Assembly (NCBI RefSeq): GCF_009497775.1
Contig: NZ_CP031012.1
Location: 1,426,001-1,490,000 of the forward strand
Source of the DNA: Alcaligenes faecalis
Lineage (GTDB): Bacteria > Pseudomonadota > Gammaproteobacteria > Burkholderiales > Burkholderiaceae_B
DNA length: 64,000 nt
Reading direction: 5' to 3'
Part shown: in pieces, positions 41,615 through 50,625 of the stretch
Layout: every line of letters begins with the position of its first letter
How positions within the stretch are numbered: the stretch's first letter is position 1
Notes under the pieces: model-generated
Told to the model about the DNA's origin: nothing
The model's input: the letters and a program-made list of their open reading frames with translations, nothing else
Databases searched by the model: none
Program-made: the position numbers and the translations under genes

Positions 41615-42559
41615 ATGGTCGAATCGATTCTGCAACTTATCGAGCAACACGGTCTGTTGATCGTGTTTTTCAATGTCCTGGTGGAGCAGGCGGGCGCGCC
41701 CATTCCTGCCTATCCGGTGCTGGTGGTAACGGGTGCCTTGCATGAGTCGGGCGGCTACAGCTTGTGGAACTTGCTGGGTTTTGCCGTACTGGGCGCGATG
41801 ATTGCGGATTACGGCTGGTATCTGGCCGGGCGACGCTATGGTGGCAGGCTGCTGGCCTTGTTGTGCAAGATTTCTCTGTCGCCGGATTCCTGTATTCGTC
41901 AGACTGAATCCATTTACATGCGTTGGGGTGCACCGTCCTTGATGGTGGCCAAGTTCGTTCCGGGCTTTGCCTCGATTGCCAGTGTGCTGGCCGGTACGGT
42001 GGGTACACCCAGAAGAAGCTTCCTGTTTTACGACATCATCGGGGCTGCGGTCTGGGCGGGATCTGCCGTCTTTCTGGGTTCCTTGTTCAGCTCGGCGGTG
42101 GATGAGCTTTTGAATGTGCTGGTCAGCCTGGGTGTGGTGGGCGGAATTCTGCTGGCGCTGGCCTTGGCCGTGTTCATTGCCAAGAAATGGTGGCAGCGTC
42201 ATCGCTTCATCAAGTCCTTGTGCATGGAACGTGTCAGCGTGCAGGAGCTGCATCAGATGCTGTCTTCGGAATCGCCCCCCACGATTGTGGATGTGCGCTC
42301 CACCCTGATTCAGGCGCAAGGACGCATTCCGGGGGCGATCAGTCTGGCCTTGGGCGAGGCCACCTTGAACCTGATTACCGACGGGGAAATTATTGTGTAT
42401 TGCGATTGTCCCAACGAGGTATCCGCGGCCCTGGTGTCCAAGCGTTTGCTGCAAAGTGGCTATAGCCGGGTGCGTCCTTTGGAAGGCGGACTGGAGGCCT
42501 GGCGGGCCGCCGGTTTTGATATACAGCGCGGCCCCGATCAGCCCGAAGCGGCCCTGTAA
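41615..42559 (+). CDS. DedA-family membrane protein fused to a C-terminal rhodanese domain
   Basis: 314 aa. Residues 1 to about 195 are a DedA/SNARE-associated domain: EQAGAPIPAYPVLVVTGAL, then AMIADYGWYLAGRRYGGRLL and KFVPGFASIASVLAGTVG, with a final TM around 168-187. After a short basic linker, a rhodanese domain (about 205-305) carries PTIVDVRSTLIQAQGRIPGA and the active-site loop IVYCDCPNEVSA with its persulfide Cys. DedA proteins act in membrane lipid and proton-motive-force homeostasis; the rhodanese part would lie in the cytoplasm and may handle sulfane sulfur. Confidence 0.88.
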   Translation: MVESILQLIEQHGLLIVFFNVLVEQAGAPIPAYPVLVVTGALHESGGYSLWNLLGFAVLGAMIADYGWYLAGRRYGGRLLALLCKISLSPDSCIRQTESIYMRWGAPSLMVAKFVPGFASIASVLAGTVGTPRRSFLFYDIIGAAVWAGSAVFLGSLFSSAVDELLNVLVSLGVVGGILLALALAVFIAKKWWQRHRFIKSLCMERVSVQELHQMLSSESPPTIVDVRSTLIQAQGRIPGAISLALGEATLNLITDGEIIVYCDCPNEVSAALVSKRLLQSGYSRVRPLEGGLEAWRAAGFDIQRGPDQPEAAL

Positions 42560-42622
42560 AGGAAAATGGCAGACATGGTTTGATGTCTGCCGTTTTGCCA
42601 GAAGAACGCTTGATACCGCGCT

Positions 42623-43039
42623 TTAGTGACGTGCCTGCCGGTGAGCGTGAGCCAGGGCTGCGGCCACCGCCAGCCCGCCGATCACACTGATATGGTCTTG
42701 CACCAGAGCCTGTTCCAGAAAGGCCTCTAATCCCTGCATTGCCCAAAACCGATGTGCGAGGGGAATCGTGGACAAGGTAAAGACACCAAGCATCAGCGCC
42801 CCCAACCAGGCCAGACGACTCGCGCTGATAATCAGCCAGCTGCCCAGCAGTTGAACTGCAATAGTCAGCACCGCAAATAAAGCCTGGGGCTCCAGCCCGA
42901 AGTGGGCCATCTCTCTTTTTGCCGCGCTGAAGTCCCAAACCTTGTTCACGCCGCTCCACCAGAAAATGTAGGTCAGGAGCAGAGTAGCCAGCACAAAATA
43001 CACTCGTGAACGCAGTAATTCTTGTATGACGTGGTTCAT
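42623..43039 (-). CDS. DoxX-family membrane protein
   Basis: 138 aa, four TM segments. RVYFVLATLLLTYIFWWSGV with NKVWDFSAAKREMAHFGL is the DoxX/DoxD-like start; the remainder (LLGSWLIISASRLAWLGALM; VIGGLAVAAALAHAHR) fits. Function of this subgroup is not established. It lies 25 nt downstream of the EamA gene on the same strand and is probably co-transcribed. Confidence 0.75.
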   Translation of the reverse strand: MNHVIQELLRSRVYFVLATLLLTYIFWWSGVNKVWDFSAAKREMAHFGLEPQALFAVLTIAVQLLGSWLIISASRLAWLGALMLGVFTLSTIPLAHRFWAMQGLEAFLEQALVQDHISVIGGLAVAAALAHAHRQARH

Positions 43040-43064
43040 GATGCCTCCTCCTTGGGTGGGGCGT

Positions 43065-43940
43065 TCAGGGCTTGTGTACGGATGCTTCCAGCGTGGAGCG
43101 TGCTACGGCCAGTGTCTGCTGGCTCAAGACCAGCCCAGCCATGACCAGTGCCACTCCCACCAGTTGCAGCGTGGTGGGCCAGACTCCCTTGATCAGCGCG
43201 TCCAGAATAAAAGCGGTCACTGGCACCAGCAGCATGAAGGGGGCAACGGTGACGGCACCCAGCTGCTTGATGGCACTGAACCACAGCGCGAAGGGGCCCG
43301 CAGTCAGTACAGTTGCCAGCAGGAACAGGCCCAGCCAATGCACAGGAATCAGCTGGCTTGGAATGTCCTGAGTCAGCAGCACAATCACGCTCAATTCCAC
43401 ACCGGCAATCAGCAGCTGCCAGCCGGTAAAGCCCAGCAACGGGATAGGTGGCGCGCCCCATTTGTTCATCAAGACCCCACCTGTCGCAATGGACAACATG
43501 CTGCCCAAAGCGGCGGCAATGCCGATCAGATCCAATGTGGCCTGGCTGGACAAGACCACCAGTGACACGCCCAGTGCGCCCAATAAAACGGCACCAATGC
43601 GCGTCAAGGCTGGGCGAGCACGCAGAATGCCCCAGGCGATAAATATGGTGGCTAGCGGCGTCAGCGCCTGAAAGATGGCAGCTACGCCACCGGGCAGACG
43701 GGTTGCAGCGATAAAGAACAGACCAAAGAACAGGCCGGTGTTCAGAGTGCCTAGCACGGCCAGGCGTCCCCACCAGGCGCGGGGCGGCAGGCTGCGTACC
43801 AATGCCAGCAAGACGACGGCACCTCCCAAAGCCCGGACCGCCGCCAGGAACAAGGGGTTAGGTGGCAACCAGGTCGTGGTCAGAATGTAGGTAAAGCCCC
43901 AGAGAATAGCGGCGGTTGCCGCGGCCATTTTGGCGTTCAT
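43065..43940 (-). CDS. EamA/DMT-superfamily transporter
   Basis: 291 aa, ten TM segments in two EamA repeats (about residues 5-135 and 145-280). AAILWGFTYILTTTWLPPN in the first and AALGSMLSIATGGVLMNKW at the start of the second repeat are typical. Putative drug/metabolite exporter of unknown substrate. A LysR regulator gene on the same strand lies 145 nt upstream. Confidence 0.88.
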   Translation of the reverse strand: MNAKMAAATAAILWGFTYILTTTWLPPNPLFLAAVRALGGAVVLLALVRSLPPRAWWGRLAVLGTLNTGLFFGLFFIAATRLPGGVAAIFQALTPLATIFIAWGILRARPALTRIGAVLLGALGVSLVVLSSQATLDLIGIAAALGSMLSIATGGVLMNKWGAPPIPLLGFTGWQLLIAGVELSVIVLLTQDIPSQLIPVHWLGLFLLATVLTAGPFALWFSAIKQLGAVTVAPFMLLVPVTAFILDALIKGVWPTTLQLVGVALVMAGLVLSQQTLAVARSTLEASVHKP

Positions 43941-44085
43941 GTCGATGCACTCCCCATCATGAATAGTTGGATGAAGAGACTATAGAAGTGCAACGATGGC
44001 TTGAATAGATAAGAATATGGCCATCAGCGTTCCATAATTAGAACGACTGGGCAATGGCTGGCTTGGGGTGATTTGCAGCGCGGAT

Positions 44086-45024
44086 TTACGAGGAGGGCGC
44101 ATGCAAAATAGTGACGAATTCCTGGCCCAGAAAGTCCAGCAGGGCACGGACCGCAGGCACCAGCCCCCGGCGTGAGGGAAAGACTGCATGCACCACGCCG
44201 GAGCGGGGATTCCAGCCGGGGGCCACATCCACCAGCCTGCCGTCCCGCATATACGGGGCAATCAACATGGCCGGCATCTGAACCACGCCAATCCCTTGCA
44301 AGGCCGCTTGCAGCAAAGTCATGCGGTCGTCACAGACCAGACGGGGCTGGTAGGGCACTTCCATCAGGGTGTTTTCTGCGGTTTGCAGCTGCCAGGTGGG
44401 ATTGCGTTGCAGATGCTCGTCGCTCAAGGAGGGCCAGCTACCTAGTTGGTCCAGCTTGGGCAGCCCGCCCATGCGCTCAATCAAGGCCGGGCTGGCCACC
44501 AGATACTGCGTGCTCTCGCCCAGGACTTTCATGACCAGGCCGCTGTCTTCCAAAGGCGGGAAGCGGACGCGCAGGGCCACATCAAAGCCCTCACGAATCA
44601 CGTCCACGCGGCGGTTGGTGCTTTCCACTTCCAGCTTTACCTGCGGATACGCCGCCATATAGCGGGCCAGCAATTCATTGACTCCATAGTCCAGCAAAGC
44701 CAGGGGGCAACTGATGCGTACCGAGCCTTGCGGCTCGCTGCGATGGCGCTCGATGATGTCCTGGGCGGAGTCAGCCTCTACCAGCATGGCCAGACAACGC
44801 TGGTAGTACATCTGGCCGATTTCCGTGACGCTGAAATGGCGGCTGGAGCGCTGGATCAGGCGCACCCCCAGGGACTCTTCCAGAAAGGTGATGCGTCGGC
44901 TCAGCTTGGATTTCGGGATGCCCAAGGCTCGTCCGGCAGGCGCAAACCCACCGTGGTCCACGACCTGTACAAAGTAGTAAAGGTCGTTCAAGTCGCGCGT
45001 GGAGGGATGTTTGGTATCGGGCAT
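44086..45024 (-). CDS. LysR-family transcriptional regulator
   Basis: 312 aa. HTH at residues about 11-70 (DLNDLYYFVQVVDHGGFAPA, GRALGIPKSKLSRRITFLEE), effector domain from about 95. The motif set and the SRRITFLEESLGVRLIQRSS stretch place it in the broad CrgA-like group. Same strand as the EamA/DoxX pair downstream, which it may control. Confidence 0.88.
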   Translation of the reverse strand: MPDTKHPSTRDLNDLYYFVQVVDHGGFAPAGRALGIPKSKLSRRITFLEESLGVRLIQRSSRHFSVTEIGQMYYQRCLAMLVEADSAQDIIERHRSEPQGSVRISCPLALLDYGVNELLARYMAAYPQVKLEVESTNRRVDVIREGFDVALRVRFPPLEDSGLVMKVLGESTQYLVASPALIERMGGLPKLDQLGSWPSLSDEHLQRNPTWQLQTAENTLMEVPYQPRLVCDDRMTLLQAALQGIGVVQMPAMLIAPYMRDGRLVDVAPGWNPRSGVVHAVFPSRRGLVPAVRALLDFLGQEFVTILHAPSS

Positions 45025-45028
45025 GTCA

Positions 45029-45448
45029 TTACATGGCGGGTGGAACCGGGCAGCTCGTATCGCCTTCTTCGCAGGACAGGTAGGTGTTGAAGTTCTTGAT
45101 GCGGGCTTGGGTCAGTTCATTGCGGCAAGTGGTGATCAGCATGGCGTGAATACTGCCGCCTTGGGTGTTGATCGCGGCAAAGTCGCATTCCGCATCCCTG
45201 AAGCTGACCCAGGCACGTTGGGCGTTACGCAAGGCTTTGAGGGTGTCAGCATCATCTTTAAGACGATTGCCGATTTCCTTGTAGAGCTTGTTCAGTTCGG
45301 CGTCCGAGTTCTTGTACTCGTTGCTAAAGCACTGATTCATGGCGTTTTGATTGGTCATGCTGTCGCAGTCGGCCGCCTGAACGTAAGAGGCGCTTGCCAT
45401 CAAGCTCAGGCCTAAAGCGATCAGGCCGGTGTTCAATGCTTTTTTCAT
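45029..45448 (-). CDS. LprI-like periplasmic protein (DUF1311)
   Basis: 139 aa from the ATG at 45448, supported by GGAGAACCCC; a longer upstream reading lacks a ribosome-binding site. Signal peptide at residues 1 to about 23 (ALNTGLIALGLSLMASASYVQA). The mature domain ADCDSMTNQNAMNQCFSNEY with LNKLYKEIGNRL and AQRAWVSFRDAECDF is the DUF1311/LprI pattern with conserved cysteines. LprI in Mycobacterium inhibits lysozyme; here the role is not known. Confidence 0.85.
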   Translation of the reverse strand: MKKALNTGLIALGLSLMASASYVQAADCDSMTNQNAMNQCFSNEYKNSDAELNKLYKEIGNRLKDDADTLKALRNAQRAWVSFRDAECDFAAINTQGGSIHAMLITTCRNELTQARIKNFNTYLSCEEGDTSCPVPPAM

Positions 45449-45695
45449 GGGGTTCTCCGGGTGTGTGGGTGTTGAGAAGCGTATGAGTCTGGTTTGAGTC
45501 GCCAGGTGCAGCGCGTACTGCCTGTTTGCTTGGGGCAGGGTGTAAATCCTACTACAGAAGCGCGACAAGCCTGGTGCTTTGCAGGGCGACAATTAGGTTC
45601 CATAAATAGCATTGAGCCGCATCGTCTTGAACAGGCCATGTGCCCGATTCAAGCCTTTGCGGCTCAAGGATCCTGCCAGCAGGAGTCAGTGCAGC

Positions 45696-46394
45696 TTACT
45701 CGTCGTTGGCGTGCAAAAAGCGATACACCAGGGCGCCGATCACGCCGCCAATCAAGGGAGCCACCCAGAACAGCCACAGCTGTTCCATGGCCCACGTGCC
45801 CTGGAAGAAGGCCACGCCGGTAGAACGCGCAGGGTTCACGGAGGTGTTGGTGATGGGGATGCTGATCAGGTGAATCAAGGTCAGAGACAGACCAATTGCC
45901 ACGCCTGCCAGACCAGCGTGACCACGCTTGTGGGTTGCGCCCATGATGATGAACAGGAAGAAGGCGGTCAGTACAATTTCTGCGATCAGGGCAGCGTTGC
46001 GGCTGTAGTTGTCGGGCGAGTGCTCGCCAAAGCCGTTGGAGGCAAAGCCTGCTACGGGATCAAAGCCGGTTTTGCCGCTGGCGATCAGGTACAGAACGCC
46101 GCCGGCCAGCAGGCCGCCGATAACCTGGGCAATGATGTAGGGAATGGCATCGCGAGCGGGGAAACGTCCACCAGCGACCAGACCCAGCGTGACAGCCGGA
46201 TTGATGTGGCAACCGGAGATATTGCCGATGGCATAGCACATGGTCAGCAAGGTCAGGCCAAAGGCCAGGGCTACCCCGGCAAAACCAATCCCCAGTTCAG
46301 GATAGGCAGCGGCAAAGATCGCACTTCCGCAGCCCCCAAAGACCAGCCAGAAAGTGCCCAGCGTTTCTGCGGTGCATCGTTTTAATAAAGACAT
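45696..46394 (-). CDS. aqpZ: aquaporin Z
   Basis: 232 aa, six TM segments. Both NPA boxes are present: [18 protein letters not shown] (first) and [19 protein letters not shown] (second), with an R following the second NPA that forms the selectivity filter. It starts [20 protein letters not shown] as in E. coli AqpZ. Water channel of the inner membrane. Confidence 0.93.
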   Translation of the reverse strand: MSLLKRCTAETLGTFWLVFGGCGSAIFAAAYPELGIGFAGVALAFGLTLLTMCYAIGNISGCHINPAVTLGLVAGGRFPARDAIPYIIAQVIGGLLAGGVLYLIASGKTGFDPVAGFASNGFGEHSPDNYSRNAALIAEIVLTAFFLFIIMGATHKRGHAGLAGVAIGLSLTLIHLISIPITNTSVNPARSTGVAFFQGTWAMEQLWLFWVAPLIGGVIGALVYRFLHANDE

Positions 46395-46676
46395 GATATT
46401 GCCCTGTTAGTGATTTAACACGGCTGGATTCTAGCGATAAGAAAGACGCGCTAACTTCTTGAAAGGAAAACAACTGTTAAAAGTTTTCCTTTGTTGAGGG
46501 TGGTGTTTTTTTATAGTAAATGTGAGAAATATCGCTAGTGTGCTGGTTTGTGTCGGGCGTAGGATCTTGTCGGGTTTGTGAAGACTTGTTTGGATGATTC
46601 CGGGCCTGAATATCCCCCGCAACGACATACTAAAATTCGGGAACGCAGTTGCATATTCCAAGGTGCCCACATCAAC

Positions 46677-47042
46677 ATGACCCATTCCCTTGAAGCTCTG
46701 ATCCTGTCTCTTGAAGAGCGCCTGCTTGATCGTGCTACTCGTCAGGACGTGACGATGCTTGGCGCTTTATTGGCTGACGAGTTTGTAGAGTTTGGAGCCA
46801 GGGGCGCGGCATGGAGTAGAGCAGACGTGCTACGTGATCTGCCTGAACAGGAATTTGCGCAGCGTCGCCTGAGCGACTTCAAGCTGAGCCTCCTGTCAGA
46901 GGGTGTGGTCCTGGCGACTTATGTATGTGAAGTGTCAGGCGATGAAGGGCCGCAGCGGTCCTTGCGCAGTTCCATCTGGAAGCAGGTACAGGGACGCTGG
47001 CAGATGGTGTTTCATCAGGGAACCAGAATGGCGCAGGAATAA
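46677..47042 (+). CDS. small NTF2/SnoaL-like protein (DUF4440)
   Basis: 121 aa from the ATG at 46677; a longer in-frame reading from 46578 has no support. SLEALILSLEERLLDRATRQ, LLADEFVEFGARGAAWSR and the end SSIWKQVQGRWQMVFHQGTR fit the DUF4440 cone-shaped fold. Members bind small ligands or act as enzymes; no activity can be assigned. Convergent with the DUF3325-type gene. Confidence 0.8.
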   Translation: MTHSLEALILSLEERLLDRATRQDVTMLGALLADEFVEFGARGAAWSRADVLRDLPEQEFAQRRLSDFKLSLLSEGVVLATYVCEVSGDEGPQRSLRSSIWKQVQGRWQMVFHQGTRMAQE

Positions 47043-47128
47043 AAAAAAGGCCGGAATCTGAACTGCCCCCCAAAGCCTGGATTGTTATCCAACTTTCGGA
47101 GGGGCAGTTCAATCTTGGCCCTTTCTGT
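47041..47128. terminator. long inverted repeat between convergent genes (probable bidirectional terminator)
   Basis: GAACTGCCCC near 47061 pairs with GGGGCAGTTC near 47102, enclosed by AAAGGCC and GGCCCTTT arms; poly-A on the left and T-rich sequence on the right. Loop about 30 nt, so it is less compact than a typical terminator. Confidence 0.5.
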
Positions 47129-47139
47129 GCAGATCGCTC

Positions 47140-48105
47140 TTACGGCTTTTGCTGGATGAACGCTGCCGTTATTGGCGAGACCTGATGGAAATCAAAAGCT
47201 TGATGGTAGATTTCCCCGCTCTTGGCTTCCACGGTTAACCACAGTTGATGCTCCAGCTGGCTATTGGGCGGGATGGCAACGTCTACTGCTCGTGTCCAGC
47301 GCGTGTTGCTAAACGCCTGACGGGGCGCAGGCATAGGCTCGGGTTTGCTGACTTGCAGATAGGCGCGGCGTATATGTGGATCGCAGGTCTCGCAAAAGCG
47401 AATCTGGAAGGCTTTGCGATGCGCGCCGCTGGGCCCACTGATGGGGGCTTTGTCATCCGTTTCAGCCAGGATAAACGACCACGGACCAATCTGGCCTTGC
47501 AGGGCATTGTTGCGAAATACAGGCTCCGGGCCTTGCTGTGCCAGATAAATCATGAAGGCGGCAGGAATGGCCAGAAGACTGCTGGCAAAAACCAGGCTAC
47601 GTGTAGAAAATCGGGGTGCTGTCGGTGTCACTCCAGCTTGGGAAGGCTCTGTGCGTGTAGCCCCAGCGCTCGTTGAAGCAGGGCTTGAGTTTGCCGCCGC
47701 CACTCCATTTTTCCCAGCTACAGCGTCACTTGATGCCGATGCAGTGTTGCCCGCTCCAACCGCTTTAGGTGCTGCCTTCGCAACAGGCGCAGGTTTGGCC
47801 CGCACAGGTTTCTTTTCCTGCCAGGGCCACCAGGGCAGGTAAAAGGTCAGTCCAGCACCGGCCATGGTTAGCCAACCCAGCCAGGCAACCGTGCCCATGC
47901 TCCAGCCCCAGCCTTGCCAGCACAGGGCTAAAGCCACGGCCAGCAGGGGCCAGCCGAGCAGACGAAAGATCAGTCTTTCCTTCTCGCTGGGCGTGCGATG
48001 TAGCAGGAATTCTCCCTGGCGATCACTGGCCAAGGCCAGGCAGATAAAGCCTGCCAGGCTGATGATGAAAACGGCCAGATTCAGCCACAGACTGGTATTG
48101 CTCAT
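47140..48105 (-). CDS. DUF3325-like membrane protein with extra periplasmic domain
   Basis: 321 aa. Residues 1 to about 100 contain three TM segments with LALASDRQGEFLLHRTPSEK and the compact layout of DUF3325 proteins, which accompany PepSY and DUF3649 genes in iron-uptake clusters. A low-complexity Ala/Ser/Pro linker (about 105-170), a fourth TM segment (SLVFASSLLAIPAAFMIYLA) and an unrecognised domain of about 125 residues with the pair FCETCDP follow. DUF3325 proteins are usually near 100 aa, so this is a fusion or an extended form. It overlaps the DUF3649 gene by 4 nt. Confidence 0.7.
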   Translation of the reverse strand: MSNTSLWLNLAVFIISLAGFICLALASDRQGEFLLHRTPSEKERLIFRLLGWPLLAVALALCWQGWGWSMGTVAWLGWLTMAGAGLTFYLPWWPWQEKKPVRAKPAPVAKAAPKAVGAGNTASASSDAVAGKNGVAAANSSPASTSAGATRTEPSQAGVTPTAPRFSTRSLVFASSLLAIPAAFMIYLAQQGPEPVFRNNALQGQIGPWSFILAETDDKAPISGPSGAHRKAFQIRFCETCDPHIRRAYLQVSKPEPMPAPRQAFSNTRWTRAVDVAIPPNSQLEHQLWLTVEAKSGEIYHQAFDFHQVSPITAAFIQQKP

Positions 48106-48398
48106 GGCAGCACTCCGGCGGGCATCAGCAGCACGCTGAGCACGGCGATGACAGCCGTAGGCAGAACCATACCCACCCAGGCACGGGTGGCGCTTTTAGT
48201 GCTGAACACCCACATGACGGCGATGGTGTACCAGACAAAGCTCAACATATTCGCTGCCAGAACAGCCTGGGCTCTAGGCAAGGGCCAGAGCACGGTCAGC
48301 AATACTGTGGCGGCAGCCGCCAAGGCGTAGCCGCCGACAGTGGCGGCCACAATGCGTGACAGCACTTGCAGGCGGTAGCGGGAAGTCAGTCCACTCAT
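48102..48398 (-). CDS. DUF3649-family membrane protein (iron-associated)
   Basis: 98 aa, three TM segments. RYRLQVLSRIVAATVGGYAL, AAAATVLLTVLWPLPRAQAV and ANMLSFVWYTIAVMWVFS match DUF3649, small proteins found beside PepSY and TonB-receptor genes. It overlaps both neighbours by 4 nt; the three genes form one operon. Confidence 0.78.
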   Translation of the reverse strand: MSGLTSRYRLQVLSRIVAATVGGYALAAAATVLLTVLWPLPRAQAVLAANMLSFVWYTIAVMWVFSTKSATRAWVGMVLPTAVIAVLSVLLMPAGVLP

Positions 48399-50056
48399 CC
48401 GTTCACTCCCGCAGTTTGCAAGCTGGCCGGGGCGGCGGCTTTTTTAGGCAGGCTGGCAATGTGCCATTTGCGTTTCATTTTGATGGCGATATAGACAAAG
48501 ATGGCGGCCAGGCCAAACATGGTCAGGTCAAAGCCTGCCAGGCCCCAGTCGCCATGGATGACGGTGACACCCAGGTGACGGTCGGTAGTCAGCAGGTTCA
48601 GGACAGGAATCAGGGCGTAGGCGGCGGCTGTCAGGTACAGCAGTTCCAGCCAGGCGCGCTTCAAGGGTCGCCAGGAGGCATACAGGAAGGACCAGCCCCA
48701 GATCAGGAACAGCGCATGGAACTCCCAGGCGGCGCGGTCAGCCATATTGACGGGCAAGAGGCGATTGGCCCAGAAGTAGGCGGCCAGACCTAGCGGCAAA
48801 CCGGCTAGGGTTCCGGCATTCAGAATTTCCACCAGACGCAGGCCCGCCGCATCAAAGCGCTCGGAGACACTAAGCGCAGTGGCTTTGGCCATGCGTTTTT
48901 GATGCTGGGTACGACGCTTCACGGTCCACAGCACCAAGCCTGTTCCAATAACGGCGCAGCCCAGCAAACCAGAAATAAAGTACAGCCAGCGCAACCACCA
49001 TTCGGCAAACACACCTTCGTGCAAGGCCAGCAATACGCGGTGCGTGTCTCCGGTGACATTGCTATTGTTCTCCGGCTCCATGGCGCTGCCGTCGATGGCG
49101 TTAAAGCGCAGGGTTTCGGCACGGGTCCAGTGCACGCCCGTGACGCCGGTGCGACGCAGTTCTACATAAGCCTGGCTATCTGCCGGGTGTGTGATCTGCA
49201 CCGAGGCAATGCTGTTCTTGCCCCAGGCTTGTTCAGCGCTATGCATCATCTCGCTTAGCGAGGCTTGCGGCGCGCTGATGGGCAGGAAGTCCCGTTTTTG
49301 CTGGCGAAGATCCTGGAAGTAAGTCTGTCGTCCTTCTTCCGTCGCGCCGTACATGACTTCTCGCCCAGTCGGCATATAGATGGACATGAAAAAGATCAGG
49401 CCCGTGTAGGTAATCATCAGGAAAAAGGGCAGGGACATCACGCTGACGATATTGTGCGCATCCAGCCAGGAACGCTGGCCCTTGCCGGGTCTGAAAGTGA
49501 AGAAGTCGGTGAAGATTTTCTTGTGAGTCACCACGCCTGTAATCACGGCCAGCAGCATCAGCATGGTGCAGATACCGACCAGCCAGATAGCAACCGGGTA
49601 AGGGATGTAGTGCAGGGCGTAATGCATGCGATACAGGCCAGTGCCACCAGCCGTGGCGCGGGGCTCGGTTTCAGGCTGAATCTGGCCGGTAACCGGGTCC
49701 AGCTCCTCGCCCCCGCGACGGGCGCGTTGACCGGGCTGGGGCATTTCTTCCCAGCCAATGGACAGCCCTTGTGTGGCACGCGGGTTCAGGGCTTGATGCG
49801 GCAGGGTAATGGTCCAGGCTTTGGACTCTGCCGGGGCATGCGCTTGCAACTGCGTCAGGGCCTGATCCAGCATCTGGCTGGATTGCTCGGGCAGGACTTG
49901 CATGGGCAAGGGACGCTCCGGCTCCATCCAGCGGGTGATTTCATCGTCTACATAGCCTGCCGTGCCGGTGACGAAGACGAAAAACAGGATCCAGCCCACC
50001 ACCAGACCGACCCAGGTATGCAGCCATGCCATACATTGGCGAAATGACTCTTTCAC
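48395..50056 (-). CDS. PepSY-associated TM helix protein (iron-regulated, reductase-like)
   Basis: 553 aa. N-terminal TM (CMAWLHTWVGLVVGWILFFV) with conserved His, a large periplasmic PepSY region (about 45-190), further TMs near 150-170, 200-220, 350-375 and four C-terminal TMs. The HTWVGLVVGWILFF opening and LHEGVFAEWWLRWLYFISGL are hallmarks of the PepSY_TM family. Related proteins (FoxB/FsrB-like) reduce ferric siderophores at the inner membrane. A Fur-like box lies upstream. First gene of the PepSY-DUF3649-DUF3325 operon. Confidence 0.88.
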   Translation of the reverse strand: MKESFRQCMAWLHTWVGLVVGWILFFVFVTGTAGYVDDEITRWMEPERPLPMQVLPEQSSQMLDQALTQLQAHAPAESKAWTITLPHQALNPRATQGLSIGWEEMPQPGQRARRGGEELDPVTGQIQPETEPRATAGGTGLYRMHYALHYIPYPVAIWLVGICTMLMLLAVITGVVTHKKIFTDFFTFRPGKGQRSWLDAHNIVSVMSLPFFLMITYTGLIFFMSIYMPTGREVMYGATEEGRQTYFQDLRQQKRDFLPISAPQASLSEMMHSAEQAWGKNSIASVQITHPADSQAYVELRRTGVTGVHWTRAETLRFNAIDGSAMEPENNSNVTGDTHRVLLALHEGVFAEWWLRWLYFISGLLGCAVIGTGLVLWTVKRRTQHQKRMAKATALSVSERFDAAGLRLVEILNAGTLAGLPLGLAAYFWANRLLPVNMADRAAWEFHALFLIWGWSFLYASWRPLKRAWLELLYLTAAAYALIPVLNLLTTDRHLGVTVIHGDWGLAGFDLTMFGLAAIFVYIAIKMKRKWHIASLPKKAAAPASLQTAGVNG

Positions 50057-50267
50057 GCTGATGCGCCTCCTACTTCAGCACCGTCTCCGGGTGCTGGATT
50101 GATGACCATTGAACCGAGAAAAGCCGTGCTTGCCTGGCAGCTGTGGGTGACGGATTGAGTCCGCCATTCTTGTCCGCTGCGCTCATCACGCAAGCTTCGC
50201 TTTTCAGTAAGCAAGTTCTTGGTGACAGAGAGGGGAAGAGGGCATCAGGCTTGAAACAACGGCAGAA

Positions 50268-50287
50268 TAATAGCAATCATTCTCATT
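50268..50287 (-). promoter_or_regulatory. Fur-like box upstream of the PepSY operon
   Basis: On the minus strand AATGAGAATGATTGCTATTA, sharing the AATGAGAATGATT core with the fecI box at 30516. About 210 nt before the PepSY start. Confidence 0.65.
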
Positions 50288-50288
50288 T

Positions 50289-50566
50289 CGGTGTTGGGGA
50301 TTTCCAGGTTTCAAGGCTTTATTCAGAAATTAATGCGGCGCCATAGCTTTTTTGGCATTTTCCATAGGGGAAAGACGCAGTTGAGGGGGAGCGGGGCGAT
50401 GAGCTGGTGAGAATCGGGCGGGAACAAGTCTTGTCGGTTCCGGGCTGAGGGCTGAACGCCGGGATGAGGCAGAAGGGAATACGCCTTGCAGGCATTACAC
50501 CCCTGCTAACAAAACTTATGGTCTATAGAGCATTAACTGCCGGTTGATGAGGCCAGAACCCCCATC
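50289..50566. other. intergenic region without recognisable features
   Basis: About 280 bases between the Fur-like box and the terminator of the MatC-like gene. No open frame with coding character and no clear repeat. Confidence 0.4.
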
Positions 50567-50598
50567 AAAAAGGCCCCGGCTAGCAAAGTGCCGGGGCC
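50567..50598 (-). terminator. intrinsic terminator of the MatC-like gene
   Basis: On the minus strand GGCCCCGGC pairs with GCCGGGGCC (50572-50580 with 50590-50598), 9-nt loop, then T5. Confidence 0.9.
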
Positions 50599-50625
50599 AG
50601 CTGGATTTCTGCTACGCCGGGAGTT

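Noticed and set aside
41336..42454. 372-codon minus-strand open frame
   Set aside because: Antisense to the DedA-rhodanese gene, with composition typical of a shadow frame (His/Gln/Arg-rich) and no recognisable domain.
50070..50276. 68-codon minus-strand frame between the Fur-like box and the PepSY gene
   Set aside because: No ribosome-binding site or motif; it overlaps the Fur-like box, so it is more likely untranslated leader.
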